The notes under the pieces were generated by a model. The model did not search any database and was not told the origin of the DNA. It saw only the letters and a list, made by a program, of their open reading frames with translations. Positions 26,401 to 32,169 of a DNA stretch of 64,000 nucleotides are shown piece by piece. The DNA is from Branchiostoma belcheri (Eukaryota > Chordata > Leptocardii > Amphioxiformes > Branchiostomatidae). The stretch's first letter is position 1. Each line of letters starts with the position of its first letter. Location of the stretch: positions 1,302,114 to 1,366,113 of the forward strand of contig NW_017803998.1 of the NCBI RefSeq assembly GCF_001625305.1. Direction: 5' to 3'. The position numbers were made by a program, and so were the translations under genes.

Positions 26401-29400
26401 CTCAATGGTCACTATCTTGTTCAATGGCTCCTGATGTTGATCCTATTATCCTAACACAAAATTATGTCGGATCTGTTGAACGATTCTTCAAAAGAAAACA
26501 AAAAGGTTACCTCGTAAATATACAGATGTAATGTGAAGCAGTCAAATGGAATAGCTAGCAGCAGAAATTCTCCTCGTGTCTGCTATAAAGACATCCATTT
26601 CCTGTACGAATTGCTTTAAAACTACAAGACAATGGTTGAAGTGTCAACTGGCCATTTGAAGCATTTTGTAGCTATCTATTGCCTTATCACTAGTGTCGTA
26701 TGTGACACGCCCCTTGTAAGTTGTCAGTACTAAATAGATTGCAAGTACAAGAAAACCTAATAATAACACTTTGTCTAAGCACAAGGACAACCTATTTTTC
26801 GTTTGAGAATTATCAAAACTGTACCGTCTTTAACCAAGGCAACAGACTTATACCGAACAATACACCGAATGACATAGGTCACATCAGTATGCAAGAAGGG
26901 CATCGTCATTTTTTCTGGGTCAACACTCCTAAGACAAGAAATATTCATGGAGCTCGCTGTAAATTTGGATAACGGTGCTCGGAGAACGTTTTGAATACTG
27001 TTTTTAGCGCAGGAAAGTTGTGTTTGCATTCTGCGGCTGCATTTGTCCTGGCTGGGCGGGTGTACTCACCAGAAGGGTATGCCGCAGACGCGCCACGCCC
27101 CCTTTTGACAAGTCGCTACAGTTTGGTCATGTCAACCCTTGTCTACATTTGTACTGACATCTACTTCATCACCGAAGTGTGATGCATCACAGTTGACACA
27201 ATTTCATACTTTTCAACATGATATTTCAGTCGTATAAAAGTACGATCACACAGTTTTTAAGTAAGAACACAACGTTAGTGAAGAATATGTTGTAAAAGAA
27301 TAGTCTACCGTATTCCAAAACATTTTAATGTTAACTACAAATCTTAAAAATCATAACAGCTAGACTTAATATATTAGAATACTGCAAACACTGACTCTAC
27401 ACCCTCTTTTCGGCGATTTCACGTTAGTAAATATGACTTATCTACAAGCACAGCAATACAAGCACTAATATTTCATATATAGAGACAATACTGTCCTTTC
27501 ATTCTGTCTTGTCAACTGTGTGTATAACGTAACTAGCAAAAAAGTCATATTTTTTGATACTGCAGCCTTTTGGCCACTACATAGTACATCGAAGTCCCAC
27601 AAATGACCTTCAACAATGAATCAGTCTGCATGTCATGTAGAACAGGTCATAATGACAGCTTTGTTTTGTTCGTATGCAAATGACGTCTGTAGTAATTTGG
27701 AAGGCAAAGATGGCTGACCTTTTGTAAAAGGGGTTCTACACCGTAACTTGTAACAACACAGAAGTCGGACTCACCAAAATGTTTGATAGCACAACTCCAG
27801 TCTTTGTCAATGAATGTCTGCTTCTGTTATGTCATTTTCAAAGCGACAGTGGATCTATGTATTCCCTGACAATGATCGACTTCAGTTACACAATCAAAAA
27901 TTGGGAAACGTCCAAATTCTATGTTTTTGGAAGCTATAGTTTTGTAACCCGTTTATAAATACTATAGGCTCACTTTACAAGACTTAGAAGAGGGTTGTGC
28001 TATAGCTATCCTGTGGATAAGACCTTGCCCGAAAAACAAGCACGTTTTAAAGAATTTAAGCACAAGTACCTGAAATTGCTTATTGAAAAGGTAAAATTGG
28101 GATTTTCTACTATTAACGAAATATCCGTGATGGTACTAGAGGTAAGATTGTCATGTCTTAACGTAGATAATCTTTTGCACCTGTTTGTATATATACGTCT
28201 GTTTAGCACCCCTTGATCATTTGGGTTTTCTTGTCATTAGATGTCTATTCAGTGGCTATATTTTGTCAAGCAGTCAGTAGCTAGACTTTCTCTAGCATTC
28301 AGTGGCCAGACTTTCCCTTGCATTTCAGTTCATTGCTAGATTTTTTTAGCATTCAAAATGGGTAAGCTTTATCTAGCATTCAGTGACTAGATTTTGTCTA
28401 CCACTCACACAAGCACTCTAAAAACTATTTCTTTACTGACCTGTTGTTGAGCTGGTTGATCTCCCCCTCGTAGTTGTCCACCTGGATGTCCAGACGGGAC
28501 TTCTCGGTGGCCAGTGCCTCGAGCTGCTGCCGGAGAGCCTGCATCTCCCGCTCCCACATGTCCGGCAGCTCCGAGACCATCCCAGCTCCGCCGCCACCCG
28601 CTGACGACTGGAAAAAAAATTGTTTAAATCGTCAGAATAATCTAGAATCGCTTCTTTGTCTACAGAATCAAACAGAATCTCTATTTTTCCTCAGAATTTT
28701 AGCCCTTAATTTTAACTCTTTCCCACAAGTCTGATATGATTCTAGCACCGGCTGACGACTGGAAAAAAATTGTTGAAATCGTCAGAATAATCTAGAATCT
28801 CTTTTTTGCATACAGAATTTCTATTTTTCCTCAGAATTTTAGCCCTTAACTTTAACCCTTTCCCTCAAGTCCGATATGATTCCAGCACCGGCAGACGACT
28901 GGAAACAATTTATTTAGGAAAATAGTTTTAATTCCAATTTTTTTTTCTACAGAATTCAACCAAATTTCTTATATTTTCCCAACAACTCTGCCATAGCTCC
29001 AGTATAAACGTTGAAATCAATCGTTCAGCATTTCTGTCTATAGATTTAAAGAAATTTGTAATTTTACCCCAAAATTTTACCCCAAAATTCTGGCAACTTA
29101 CATTACCCCCCCCCCCCAACACCCACAGAAAGCTGGTTATGTATAAGCCTTCTTATAAGCAAAAAATTGGTAGAATAGTCATTTTGGTCAAGGAAAAAAT
29201 CGTTTCACAAATTTTTAGTGTAATAAATGGTGTAATATGATGTAATACATAGTATGATATAAAAGAACAAAAATGGCAGAAAGTCACTACATTTAGGCTT
29301 GTAGCTATATATTCAAAAGGTTAAAGTTAAGCTTTGCAATTGTTTTTTTATTCTAATGTTTTCATTTTTAGACCAAAAGTCTAATTAAAATATCATATAC

Positions 29401-31629
29401 AGTAGCATTTAAACGTGTACACAGAACACGATCAAAACATACACACATGTTATACGCTATAACAATCACAGTGTACATATCTACTCATATATCCACAATC
29501 ATTATGCAAACTAAACATAGGTCAGTTTCTATGATACAGCCAAGCAATATGCCACATCAAAGATGATTAGTATAGAAAGTGTTTTTGACACAGGTATGTA
29601 TAACCAGGTGTAAACTGTCACTTTCTTTGATTCTCCTGAGACCATGCTTCAGAGTTTAATTAGGCGTAGCCGCTAGCATGTTCTCTCTCTGATAGTAAAT
29701 AAACATAGGGGGGCTTCTGCGATGGTTTAAGCGATAACTCTCTACAAATTAGAAGATTCTTATCTTCAAACTTTGTTTTATTTTGTAACACAAGATAAGC
29801 TTTTGCTTTGTGTCTATCTATGTCGATGTTGCATAATGTTTGGCAACGTTATGGAAGCTGTAGGAATATGATAGCAAGACGAAACAAGTTGCGTATCAAA
29901 ATTAGCAAGAATTGTTCCGAAAAAAAGGCACAAAAGATGTCAATGAAACAGAAAAAGGAGTTTTATTTTGCAGTTAACGTTTAAAATACGAAACATTATT
30001 ACAAATGGATATCAGTAGCAACCGCAGAGCCATGTAATAGGCTAGATATTATATTCATTCCGATGCGGTCCCCTTGTTGTATCGTGGGGATTTCGAATCT
30101 TTTGTTGCGCGATAGAAAAGGATTTTACCCAATCAAATTGTGTGATCTAAACTGGCCCAGGTGCCACCATTCTGATTGAATCATACTTGTATGTGTCTTG
30201 TTGTTGACGTTTTTCTACTAGCAAATACAGAAGAATTTAACTAAACAGATAAAAGTAAAATAGAACGTAATGTAAAGATATTCCCCGTTGTCAGTAGGAA
30301 AAAGGGGCGGGGCGCATTTTGGGTCTGGTACCGCTCACGTCCCAAAAAAATAAAATAGAAATCTTCTAGGTACATGTTTAAACAATTTTATAATTCTAAA
30401 CATAATTTAAAGCCTGCATTAGGTTGTTATATTTTACACTTTTAAGTTTTGCACTGCTACGTATAACATTCCCTTTGTCCTAAATTTTGGTCACGTTTTT
30501 GTCAGTTTCTTCTAGTGAGGTTAAAAGAGTAATAAATATAAGATACAACTTGAAACAAATTTGCGGTATATAAATCCTTATCGTTTTTATAATATTTCAT
30601 ACAAGATATCATTAAATATGTATATGTGTGCCTTTTTGTCCACTGTTATACTTGTAAATGCTTCTTCGCGTCCTAAATTTTGGACGGGACCCCTTACAGG
30701 GTGCTTGAACTTGTAACTAGACCGTAGAGTGGTAACAAGACGGTTGAAGAATCGGGGTCAAACCTTGTACAAACTCTTCACGTCCTAAATCAGAGCTCTC
30801 CCTCTGTGAAACAGGTGCTTTGGGTAATGATTTAAACGTTCTAATCATGGGGTAAGCTACTTGTGCATCGCACCTTTCATAAATCCGCTACAATGTTTAC
30901 ATCAGACCTGTTCTACGTTTATGAATTACACATAGTTCAAAGTATGTAAATCTATAAGACTATAGCCTTGAATCGATGTGTTACAGACTGTATCTCCTTG
31001 TAAGAATTGTACGACATTTTTGGGGGGTAATCATTTGTAGAGTTATGCTTGTTATGGTGTTGGTGTGTGTATGGGATTAGAACCCTGCACCGAGGAGTCG
31101 GGATTGGAGATTTGTGAGATGTATATTGTACTTACGTCGCACTGAGCCTGGAGCATGCGGTTCTGCTCTTCCAGCATGCGGACCTTGCTGAGGAAGCTGG
31201 CCAGGCGAGTGTTGAGGGCCATGAGCTCTTTCTTTTCCCCGGCCCGAATCTCTCCGGTGCGGCTCAGCTCTCCTAGCGAGACCTCCATCTCCTGTACACT
31301 CATCCCTCCGCCGTAGACGTACCCTGCACGGGACCGGGCCAGCCCGTCGCCTNNNNNNNNNNNNNNNNNNNNCGTCGCCTCCTCGGCCGCCGGCGAAGCC
31401 CCCGCCCGCCGCCGCCTCCAATTCGGGTCGTCTGCGAGGCGCCGAAGCCGCCGCCGCCGCCGAAACCACCGCCGCCGCCGAACGAACCCCCGCCGAACGA
31501 ACCCCCGCCGCCGCCTCCTCCAAACGACGAGCCGCCGCCGGCTCTAAAACCTCCCCCAGCAGAACTAGAGGACGAGGCGGTTGCTTTCATACCCTTATAG
31601 GGCTGGTGACTGAGCATAAACTGAGCCAT
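263..31629 (-). CDS. IF-A: long-tailed intermediate filament protein, type II/III-like (21 exons, 3' end outside window)
   Basis: Cytoplasmic intermediate filament subunit, a coiled-coil structural protein. Exons in coding order: 31629-31136, 28607-28441, 14945-14885, 14349-14254, 13816-13613, 13264-13139, 12775-12567, 12216-12140, 11851-11804, 11549-11511, 11169-11137, 11005-10934, 10442-10399, 10163-10101, 8971-8884, 8024-7885, 6522-6424, 5668-5520, 2388-2212, 1788-1766, 310-263. All junctions are GT-AG and keep phase. Order of parts: Gly/Ser-rich head; coil 1A with LNTRLASFLSKVRMLEEQN; coil 1B beginning MWEREMQALRQQLEAL; coil 2 ending EYQELMTVKLALDMEISAYR and KLLDG. The sizes 61, 96 and 126 match vertebrate type II/III genes exactly. 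The tail then runs for more than 365 residues with Gly/Ala mini-exons and a second coiled coil. No stop codon is reached in the window; about 809 residues are visible. Exon 1 carries an assembly gap and one surplus base. Some amphioxus IF proteins are known to have long tails; I cannot tell which one this is. Confidence 0.85.
311..1765. other. IF-A intron 20 with scattered GCACC words and a fold-back element
   Basis: AT-rich intron. Between about 770 and 1260 the word GCACC recurs in close pairs, seven or more times; its complement GGTGC is the codon word of the Gly/Ala exons. A short fold-back element lies at 907-1001. No spliceable exon was found here. Confidence 0.4.
907..1001. mobile_element. 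Fold-back MITE, family 3 (CTTTAAGCATAC)
   Basis: Left arm TCTTTAGGCATACCTTAAAG and an inverted right arm ending near GGGCGTAAAGA. Related copies lie at 54149-54240 and 63721-63808, with partial ones at 47256-47289 and about 57490-57580. Non-coding. Confidence 0.55.
1766..1788 (-). CDS. IF-A exon 20: 23-base micro-exon
   Basis: Only 23 bases, coding QVDAAASA across its junctions. It is needed to convert the phase left by exon 19 into the phase-1 entry of exon 21. Acceptor TTTAG, donor GTAAGT. Phase agreement at both sides is the main support. Confidence 0.6.
2212..2388 (-). CDS. IF-A exon 19: tail coiled coil with cysteines
   Basis: 177 bases starting YQNELRDSKAMISQLEVQAS, then SSASAAAGLEDELARLRAQF, and ending QCFLDRDSLRA. 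Two cysteines (FEAC and DQCF) could crosslink. Joining to exon 18 gives ETEDRYQNEL, parallel to EAEERHRMEL in the first repeat. Confidence 0.78.
2905..3333 (-). CDS. Possible nested single-exon gene for an acidic Glu/Lys/Ser-rich protein (142 aa)
   Basis: Open frame within IF-A intron 18, same strand. Function not recognised. The start MASQTEETATDDSLEE is preceded by GTCGCC, giving GTCGCCATGG, a near-ideal initiation context. Residues 27-60 hold imperfect repeats of SEKASEE and NEKASEES; the C-terminus is DEIVQECPKCKMYLYSSSL with a CxxC pair. The composition is low-complexity and probably disordered apart from that end. I found no AATAAA within about 450 bases downstream, so it may be a retrocopy, an exon of an unrelated gene, or a chance frame. 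Confidence 0.42.
   Translation of the reverse strand: MASQTEETATDDSLEESNTDKQENVPEKASEEIISEKEVVKSEKASDENINEKASEESIVDNQEDVKTEKILPENEKDATENAVPDEPTVVNGSVAGGTVNGNGGLSGPSTPDVASNHTEGDPDEIVQECPKCKMYLYSSSL
4422..4760. mobile_element. MITE-like element, family 2 (TGTCACAC ends)
   Basis: Begins CTGTCACACATA and ends TATGTGACAG, an inverted terminal pair. A related sequence lies at about 20740-21015, sharing the regions around GTCGGGGCGTG, AATTTGACT and CGTATCGAAAGG. Non-coding and non-autonomous; it sits in IF-A intron 18. Confidence 0.6.
5520..5668 (-). CDS. IF-A exon 18: rod-end-like repeat 2
   Basis: 149 bases starting LEREKNEQIARLELDLREL and containing NYNDLMNAKLALEKTLRETE, a second copy of the exon 16/17 motif. 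Donor GACAG/GTGGGC. If this donor is not used the frame ends 11 codons later, so a shorter isoform is possible. Confidence 0.78.
5803..6030. repeat. Tandem duplication, about 120-bp unit, two copies
   Basis: The unit running from CCTCGAGT through TTTATGACCTCCATTTT to CATCATTTCCC is repeated with small differences in IF-A intron 17. Confidence 0.6.
6424..6522 (-). CDS. IF-A exon 17: rod-end-like repeat 1
   Basis: 99 bases coding DLLNAKLMLEKTLREAEERH and ending QSRDDALRD, phase 0-0. With exon 16 it gives EYQDLLNAKLMLEKTLREAE, clearly related to EYQELMTVKLALDMEI at the end of the true rod. Confidence 0.78.
7186..7332. repeat. Tandem duplication, about 73-bp unit, two copies
   Basis: AATGAAGGTTAGC, TTTGCGAATGC and TCAGGTCTCC each occur twice in the same order in IF-A intron 16. 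The rest of intron 16 shows nothing I can name. Confidence 0.6.
7885..8024 (-). CDS. IF-A exon 16: tail coiled coil
   Basis: 140 bases starting ELDRLRAQLQQASQQQSAAM and ending LSAKAKEYQ. The final KEYQ joins exon 17 DLLNAKL to recreate an IF rod-end-like motif. Confidence 0.75.
8513..8750. repeat. Minisatellite of hairpin-forming units, about five copies
   Basis: Units of about 58 bp alternate GAATTGAAAGTTTTCGTTCA with the palindrome AATTCATGATG...CATCATGAATT. Each unit can fold into a hairpin. Located in IF-A intron 15. Confidence 0.7.
8884..8971 (-). CDS. IF-A exon 15: tail coiled coil
   Basis: 88 bases starting SSAAAASSQQTAKLEGELKG and ending IRDLQ; phase 0 in, phase 1 out. Acceptor TTATCAG, donor GTAAAA. 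Confidence 0.7.
9500..9808 (+). mobile_element. 5'-truncated LINE remnant: C-terminus of RT ORF and 3' end
   Basis: From about 9519 the plus strand reads PANINTYKGSLQYQGPVLWN and goes on QLTIEQRKLRTVTAFKNSL before TAA. The layout (VLWNQL, then a TAFKNSL-type end) is typical of the C-terminus of non-LTR retrotransposon polymerase ORFs. It ends in TAAATAAATAAACTGAAACTGAAACTG-type short repeats, a usual LINE 3' tail. It lies in IF-A intron 14, opposite to the gene. Confidence 0.6.
10101..10163 (-). CDS. IF-A exon 14: tail coiled coil
   Basis: 63 bases coding LKAMEAEKSKMAGELKSAQQ plus Q; phase 0-0, donor GTAATT. Hydrophobic residues at heptad spacing. Confidence 0.7.
10399..10442 (-). CDS. IF-A exon 13: start of tail coiled coil
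   Basis: 44 bases coding GGGASSKELDDLRAK; takes phase 1 in and leaves phase 0. The switch from glycine to heptad-like sequence begins here. Confidence 0.7.
10934..11005 (-). CDS. IF-A exon 12: Ser/Ala-rich exon
   Basis: 72 bases coding VSVSSSSSVAVGASRGATSA and then ASVS, phase 1-1. The frame stays open for about 50 codons past the donor into a Lys/Arg-rich stretch, so intron retention would give a basic end (10776-10933). Its 5' flank carries the repeat unit shared with exons 9-11. Confidence 0.68.
11137..11169 (-). CDS. IF-A exon 11: Gly/Ala mini-exon
   Basis: 33 bases coding GAGIGGGAGGA, symmetric phase 1-1, with acceptor CTCTAG/GAGCCGG and donor GTAAGTAAG. A tandem copy of the exon 10 unit. 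Confidence 0.72.
11511..11549 (-). CDS. IF-A exon 10: Gly/Ala mini-exon
   Basis: 39 bases coding GAGFGGGAGSGAG, symmetric phase 1-1. The acceptor (ATCTAG/GAGCCGG) and the flanking intron sequence are nearly the same as for exon 11. Confidence 0.72.
11804..11851 (-). CDS. IF-A exon 9: Gly/Ala mini-exon
   Basis: 48 bases coding GGFGGKGGAGGAGGGA. Symmetric phase 1-1, so it can be duplicated or skipped without a frameshift. Donor GTAAGTAAG is shared with exons 10 and 11. Confidence 0.72.
12140..12216 (-). CDS. IF-A exon 8: Ser/Thr-rich start of tail
   Basis: Reads IGDFDIAGGEFSSTSMSTSQ and then TTSSA. Acceptor CAACAG, donor GTAAAG; it enters by completing a GG codon and leaves with a single G, starting the run of phase-1 tail exons. 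Confidence 0.75.
12422..12545. repeat. Direct repeat, about 70-bp unit, two copies
   Basis: CACGCGAGATGT and GCGTTGACGCGTACGAACTC each occur twice in IF-A intron 7. Similarity to CTCGTGAGATTTCGATGTCACGTAACACA-type sequence near the mini-exons suggests the same ancestral unit. Confidence 0.6.
12567..12775 (-). CDS. IF-A exon 7: end of the rod
   Basis: Starts IAMLEKQAVEVEERHE and ends with the rod-termination motif EYQELMTVKLALDMEISAYR then KLLDG. It is 209 bases, 12 fewer than the usual 221: the donor sits right after LLDG, so the EE(x)R residues that normally follow are missing. Confidence 0.88.
12826..13052. repeat. TAGAG pentanucleotide microsatellite
   Basis: Long, partly degenerate run of TAGAG in IF-A intron 6. 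Confidence 0.9.
13139..13264 (-). CDS. IF-A exon 6: coil 2, 126-base exon
   Basis: Encodes IQEVKKGAGETNAALDMSKQ and ends MQIEQLKAR. 126 bases with phase 0 at both ends, the size of this exon throughout vertebrate type I, II and III IF genes. Confidence 0.87.
13613..13816 (-). CDS. IF-A exon 5: Gly-rich linker L12 and start of coil 2
   Basis: Starts QIRELQEQLAQLRNVGAGGG, has a second run of seven glycines before FDYADLLETMREEYE, and ends ADAERYAQSQ. 204 bases against the usual 162; the extra 42 bases correspond to the glycine insertions in the linker between coils 1B and 2. Phase 0 at both ends. Confidence 0.87.
14254..14349 (-). CDS. IF-A exon 4: end of coil 1B, 96-base exon
   Basis: Encodes ELDDASLVRLDLESKLEIAK and ends ITFLNEFHEQ, the conserved late coil 1B sequence (compare the family pattern DLENKIESL...FLKKIHEEE). 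96 bases, phase 0 at both ends, as in vertebrate type II/III genes. The AATC microsatellite begins just upstream of its acceptor. Confidence 0.88.
14355..14427. repeat. AATC tetranucleotide microsatellite
   Basis: Nearly perfect AATC repeats that begin within about six bases of the exon 4 acceptor of IF-A. Confidence 0.92.
14885..14945 (-). CDS. IF-A exon 3: coil 1B, 61-base exon
   Basis: Encodes LDNADQIINDLEVELKTTRK after the shared Arg codon. Exactly 61 bases, the size of the matching exon in vertebrate type II and III IF genes. It is separated from exon 2 by a 13.5-kb intron rich in mobile elements. Confidence 0.85.
16797..16836 (+). repeat. tRNA-like B-box hairpin, SINE-like fragment
   Basis: GGTTCGATTCC is a perfect pol III B box inside a CCGGG/CCCGG T-arm-like stem, enclosed by GCTACGG/CCGTAGC. 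No upstream A box or full cloverleaf was found, so this is a fragment and not a tRNA gene. Confidence 0.45.
18431..18618. mobile_element. MITE-like element, family 1 (TCGTACGA ends)
   Basis: Begins TTCGTACGATGGTCGTG and ends ATCGTACGACAATCGTGCG, an inverted pair. The interior shares short words such as AGCTGTCTTGTTACC, TGGTTCTG and CTGCTTG with other copies. Confidence 0.6.
19421..19615 (-). pseudogene. Unrecognised decayed coding fragment
   Basis: The minus strand reads NAETLLAHKAFLDSLKDVLK, then E, two adjacent stops (TGA 19544-19546, TAG 19541-19543), then DMLDEWEEDLRLDGSRKSES and SPVFALWGTVRNAF. The amphipathic pattern continues on both sides of the stops in one frame, which suggests a decayed exon or transposon ORF. 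Family not recognised. Confidence 0.35.
20100..20410. repeat. GT-rich and TC-rich microsatellite tract
   Basis: Imperfect GT and TC dinucleotide runs. The ORFs across it on both strands are artefacts of low complexity. Confidence 0.9.
20740..21015. mobile_element. Second, diverged copy of MITE family 2
   Basis: Shares ordered segments with 4422-4760 (TTGGTTGG, GTCGGGGCGTG, AAATTTGACT, CGTATCGAAAGGT, TCAGACTG) and ends near GTGTGACAT. The left end is not clear. Confidence 0.5.
21862..22010. mobile_element. MITE family 1 copy
   Basis: Contains AACAAGACAGCTTAAAT and a TTCGTACGACGATCGTAC terminus; opposite orientation to the 18431 copy. Confidence 0.5.
22690..22841. repeat. SINE-like repeat fragment
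   Basis: Contains GGATCTTTAACGTGC and GACTCTCCTGAAACATGGGA. The complementary word ACGTTAAAGAACCCA occurs in the repeat at 62475-62680, so the two appear related. Confidence 0.4.
22842..24138 (-). mobile_element. 5'-truncated non-LTR (LINE) retrotransposon with reverse transcriptase ORF
   Basis: A 401-codon frame (24138-22933) encodes the C-terminal part of a LINE polymerase, which copies element RNA into DNA at a nicked target. Visible motifs: LDFTKAFDKVPHGRL (residues 38-52, first catalytic Asp), GVPQGTVLGPLLFLLYIND (95-113), LFADDCLLY (124-132, the second catalytic pair), then LGVTLTSGLKW and PNLEYAATVWDPY. The endonuclease and N-terminal RT are absent, and the first 30 residues look like flanking DNA read through. 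The 3' end carries TATCTG-type short repeats (about 22842-22863), a usual LINE tail. It looks like a CR1/L2/Jockey-type lineage. The frame is intact over 370 codons, which suggests a fairly young insertion. Confidence 0.88.
24245..24400. repeat. Minisatellite, about 46-bp unit, four copies
   Basis: Unit holds CCCGCTAAGGAATAACAGGA and GCGGTGACAG; copies vary in length. In IF-A intron 2, next to the 5' break of the LINE. Confidence 0.8.
25897..26080. mobile_element. MITE family 1 copy
   Basis: Ends GTCGTAGATGGTCGTACGA and TCGTACGACGATCATACGAC form the inverted pair. A further partial copy with TCGTACGTTTGTCGTACGAT lies at about 25415-25480. Confidence 0.55.
28441..28607 (-). CDS. IF-A exon 2: linker L1 and start of coil 1B
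   Basis: Reads SSAGGGGAGMVSELPD, then MWEREMQALRQQLEALATEK and ends INQLNNR across the junction. 167 bases, leaving phase 2. The acceptor is a T-run plus CCAG. The boundary has been tandemly copied into the intron (see repeat at 28593). Confidence 0.85.
28593..28912. repeat. Tandem repeat including the IF-A exon 2 acceptor, three copies
   Basis: Units of about 140 bp each start with CGCTGACGACTGGAAA or CGGC(T/A)GACGACTGGAAA and hold TCCTCAGAATTTTAGCCCTT. The first copy overlaps the true acceptor and first codons of exon 2. Confidence 0.8.
28913..31135. other. IF-A intron 1, remainder
   Basis: AT-rich. A poly-C run lies at about 29107-29118, and TCCTAAATTTTGG occurs at about 30479 and 30670. 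I see no gene or recognisable mobile element. Confidence 0.5.
31136..31629 (-). CDS. IF-A exon 1: head and coil 1A
   Basis: Starts MAQFMLSHQPYKG, followed by Ser runs and many GGGGF-type repeats, then GGGMSVQEMEV and the coil 1A helix-start motif, ending MLQAQCD before GTAAG (phase 0). A 20-N gap at 31353-31372 and one surplus base upstream of it break the frame. Removing the gap, one copy of the flanking 8-mer and one base gives 155 codons in frame. An intron this early, inside or just after coil 1A, is unlike IF-B, C and D. Confidence 0.85.
31353..31372. other. Assembly gap (20 N) inside IF-A exon 1
   Basis: Run of N flanked on both sides by the same 8-mer CGTCGCCT (31345-31352 and 31373-31380). 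Confidence 0.98.
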
Positions 31630-31800
31630 TTTTTCGAGAAAGGTGTTATCTTGTGTATAGGTGTACTTTTACACAAAAAAATCTTTCAGCGCGAAGGGGG
31701 ACCCAGTGCTTCCAGCGACCCGTCGGAACGCAAGGTAAGAAAACAGGTTTACCCGCCCGGGAAAAAACCGCCTGCGCGTCAGGTATTTAAATTCACGGGC
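31630..31800 (-). promoter_or_regulatory. Probable IF-A 5'UTR and core promoter region
   Basis: The region just upstream of the IF-A start. A TATA-like TTTAAATA on the minus strand lies at about 31783-31790, about 155 bases before the ATG. Weak support: position and sequence only. Confidence 0.35.
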
Positions 31801-31973
31801 CGGCATACGTCTGGAACAGGTCTGTTTGTAAGGGCTGTTCTGGTTGGTTGCCGGGCAGGCCTCGAGGGGAACCGAGCTGCAAGAGCTGCATTGTTCGCTG
31901 ACCCGTAAGCACTACGATCCTTCCCACAGCCATTTTGATACACCCCTCATCTTTACAAATAAACAAGACACCA

Positions 31974-32168
31974 CGACGTGTTTTGTCGTGCTTTTGTCGT
32001 AGGACGTCGTGCGATCTTAATGTAGGATTTTCAAGCAGGCTAGGGTGTGACAAAATCGAACGGTGACAATGACAGCCTTTTCTGTATCAAGACCTATTCA
32101 ATTTGCACGACACTTGGACGACTAGAATATCTTCAGTGTGTGGTCGCACGACGATCGTATTGCGAACG
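31974..32168. mobile_element. MITE family 1 copy
   Basis: Contains GACGTCGTGCGATC, TTTTCAAGCAGGCT and a terminus with TCGCACGACGATCGTA. It lies upstream of IF-A. Confidence 0.5.
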
Positions 32169-32169
32169 T

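Larger units (their letters stand above)
14946..28440. other. IF-A intron 2 (13.5 kb), mobile-element rich
   Basis: The largest intron in the window. It holds a tRNA-like piece, MITE-like elements, an unrecognised decayed coding fragment, GT/CT microsatellites and a LINE polymerase remnant, listed separately. The stretches 14950-16750, 16850-18400 and 26100-28200 show nothing I can name apart from short ORFs with no family likeness. Degenerate tandem units of about 135 bp with GTGTTGGTATTCTAA lie at 24870-25400. Confidence 0.6.
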
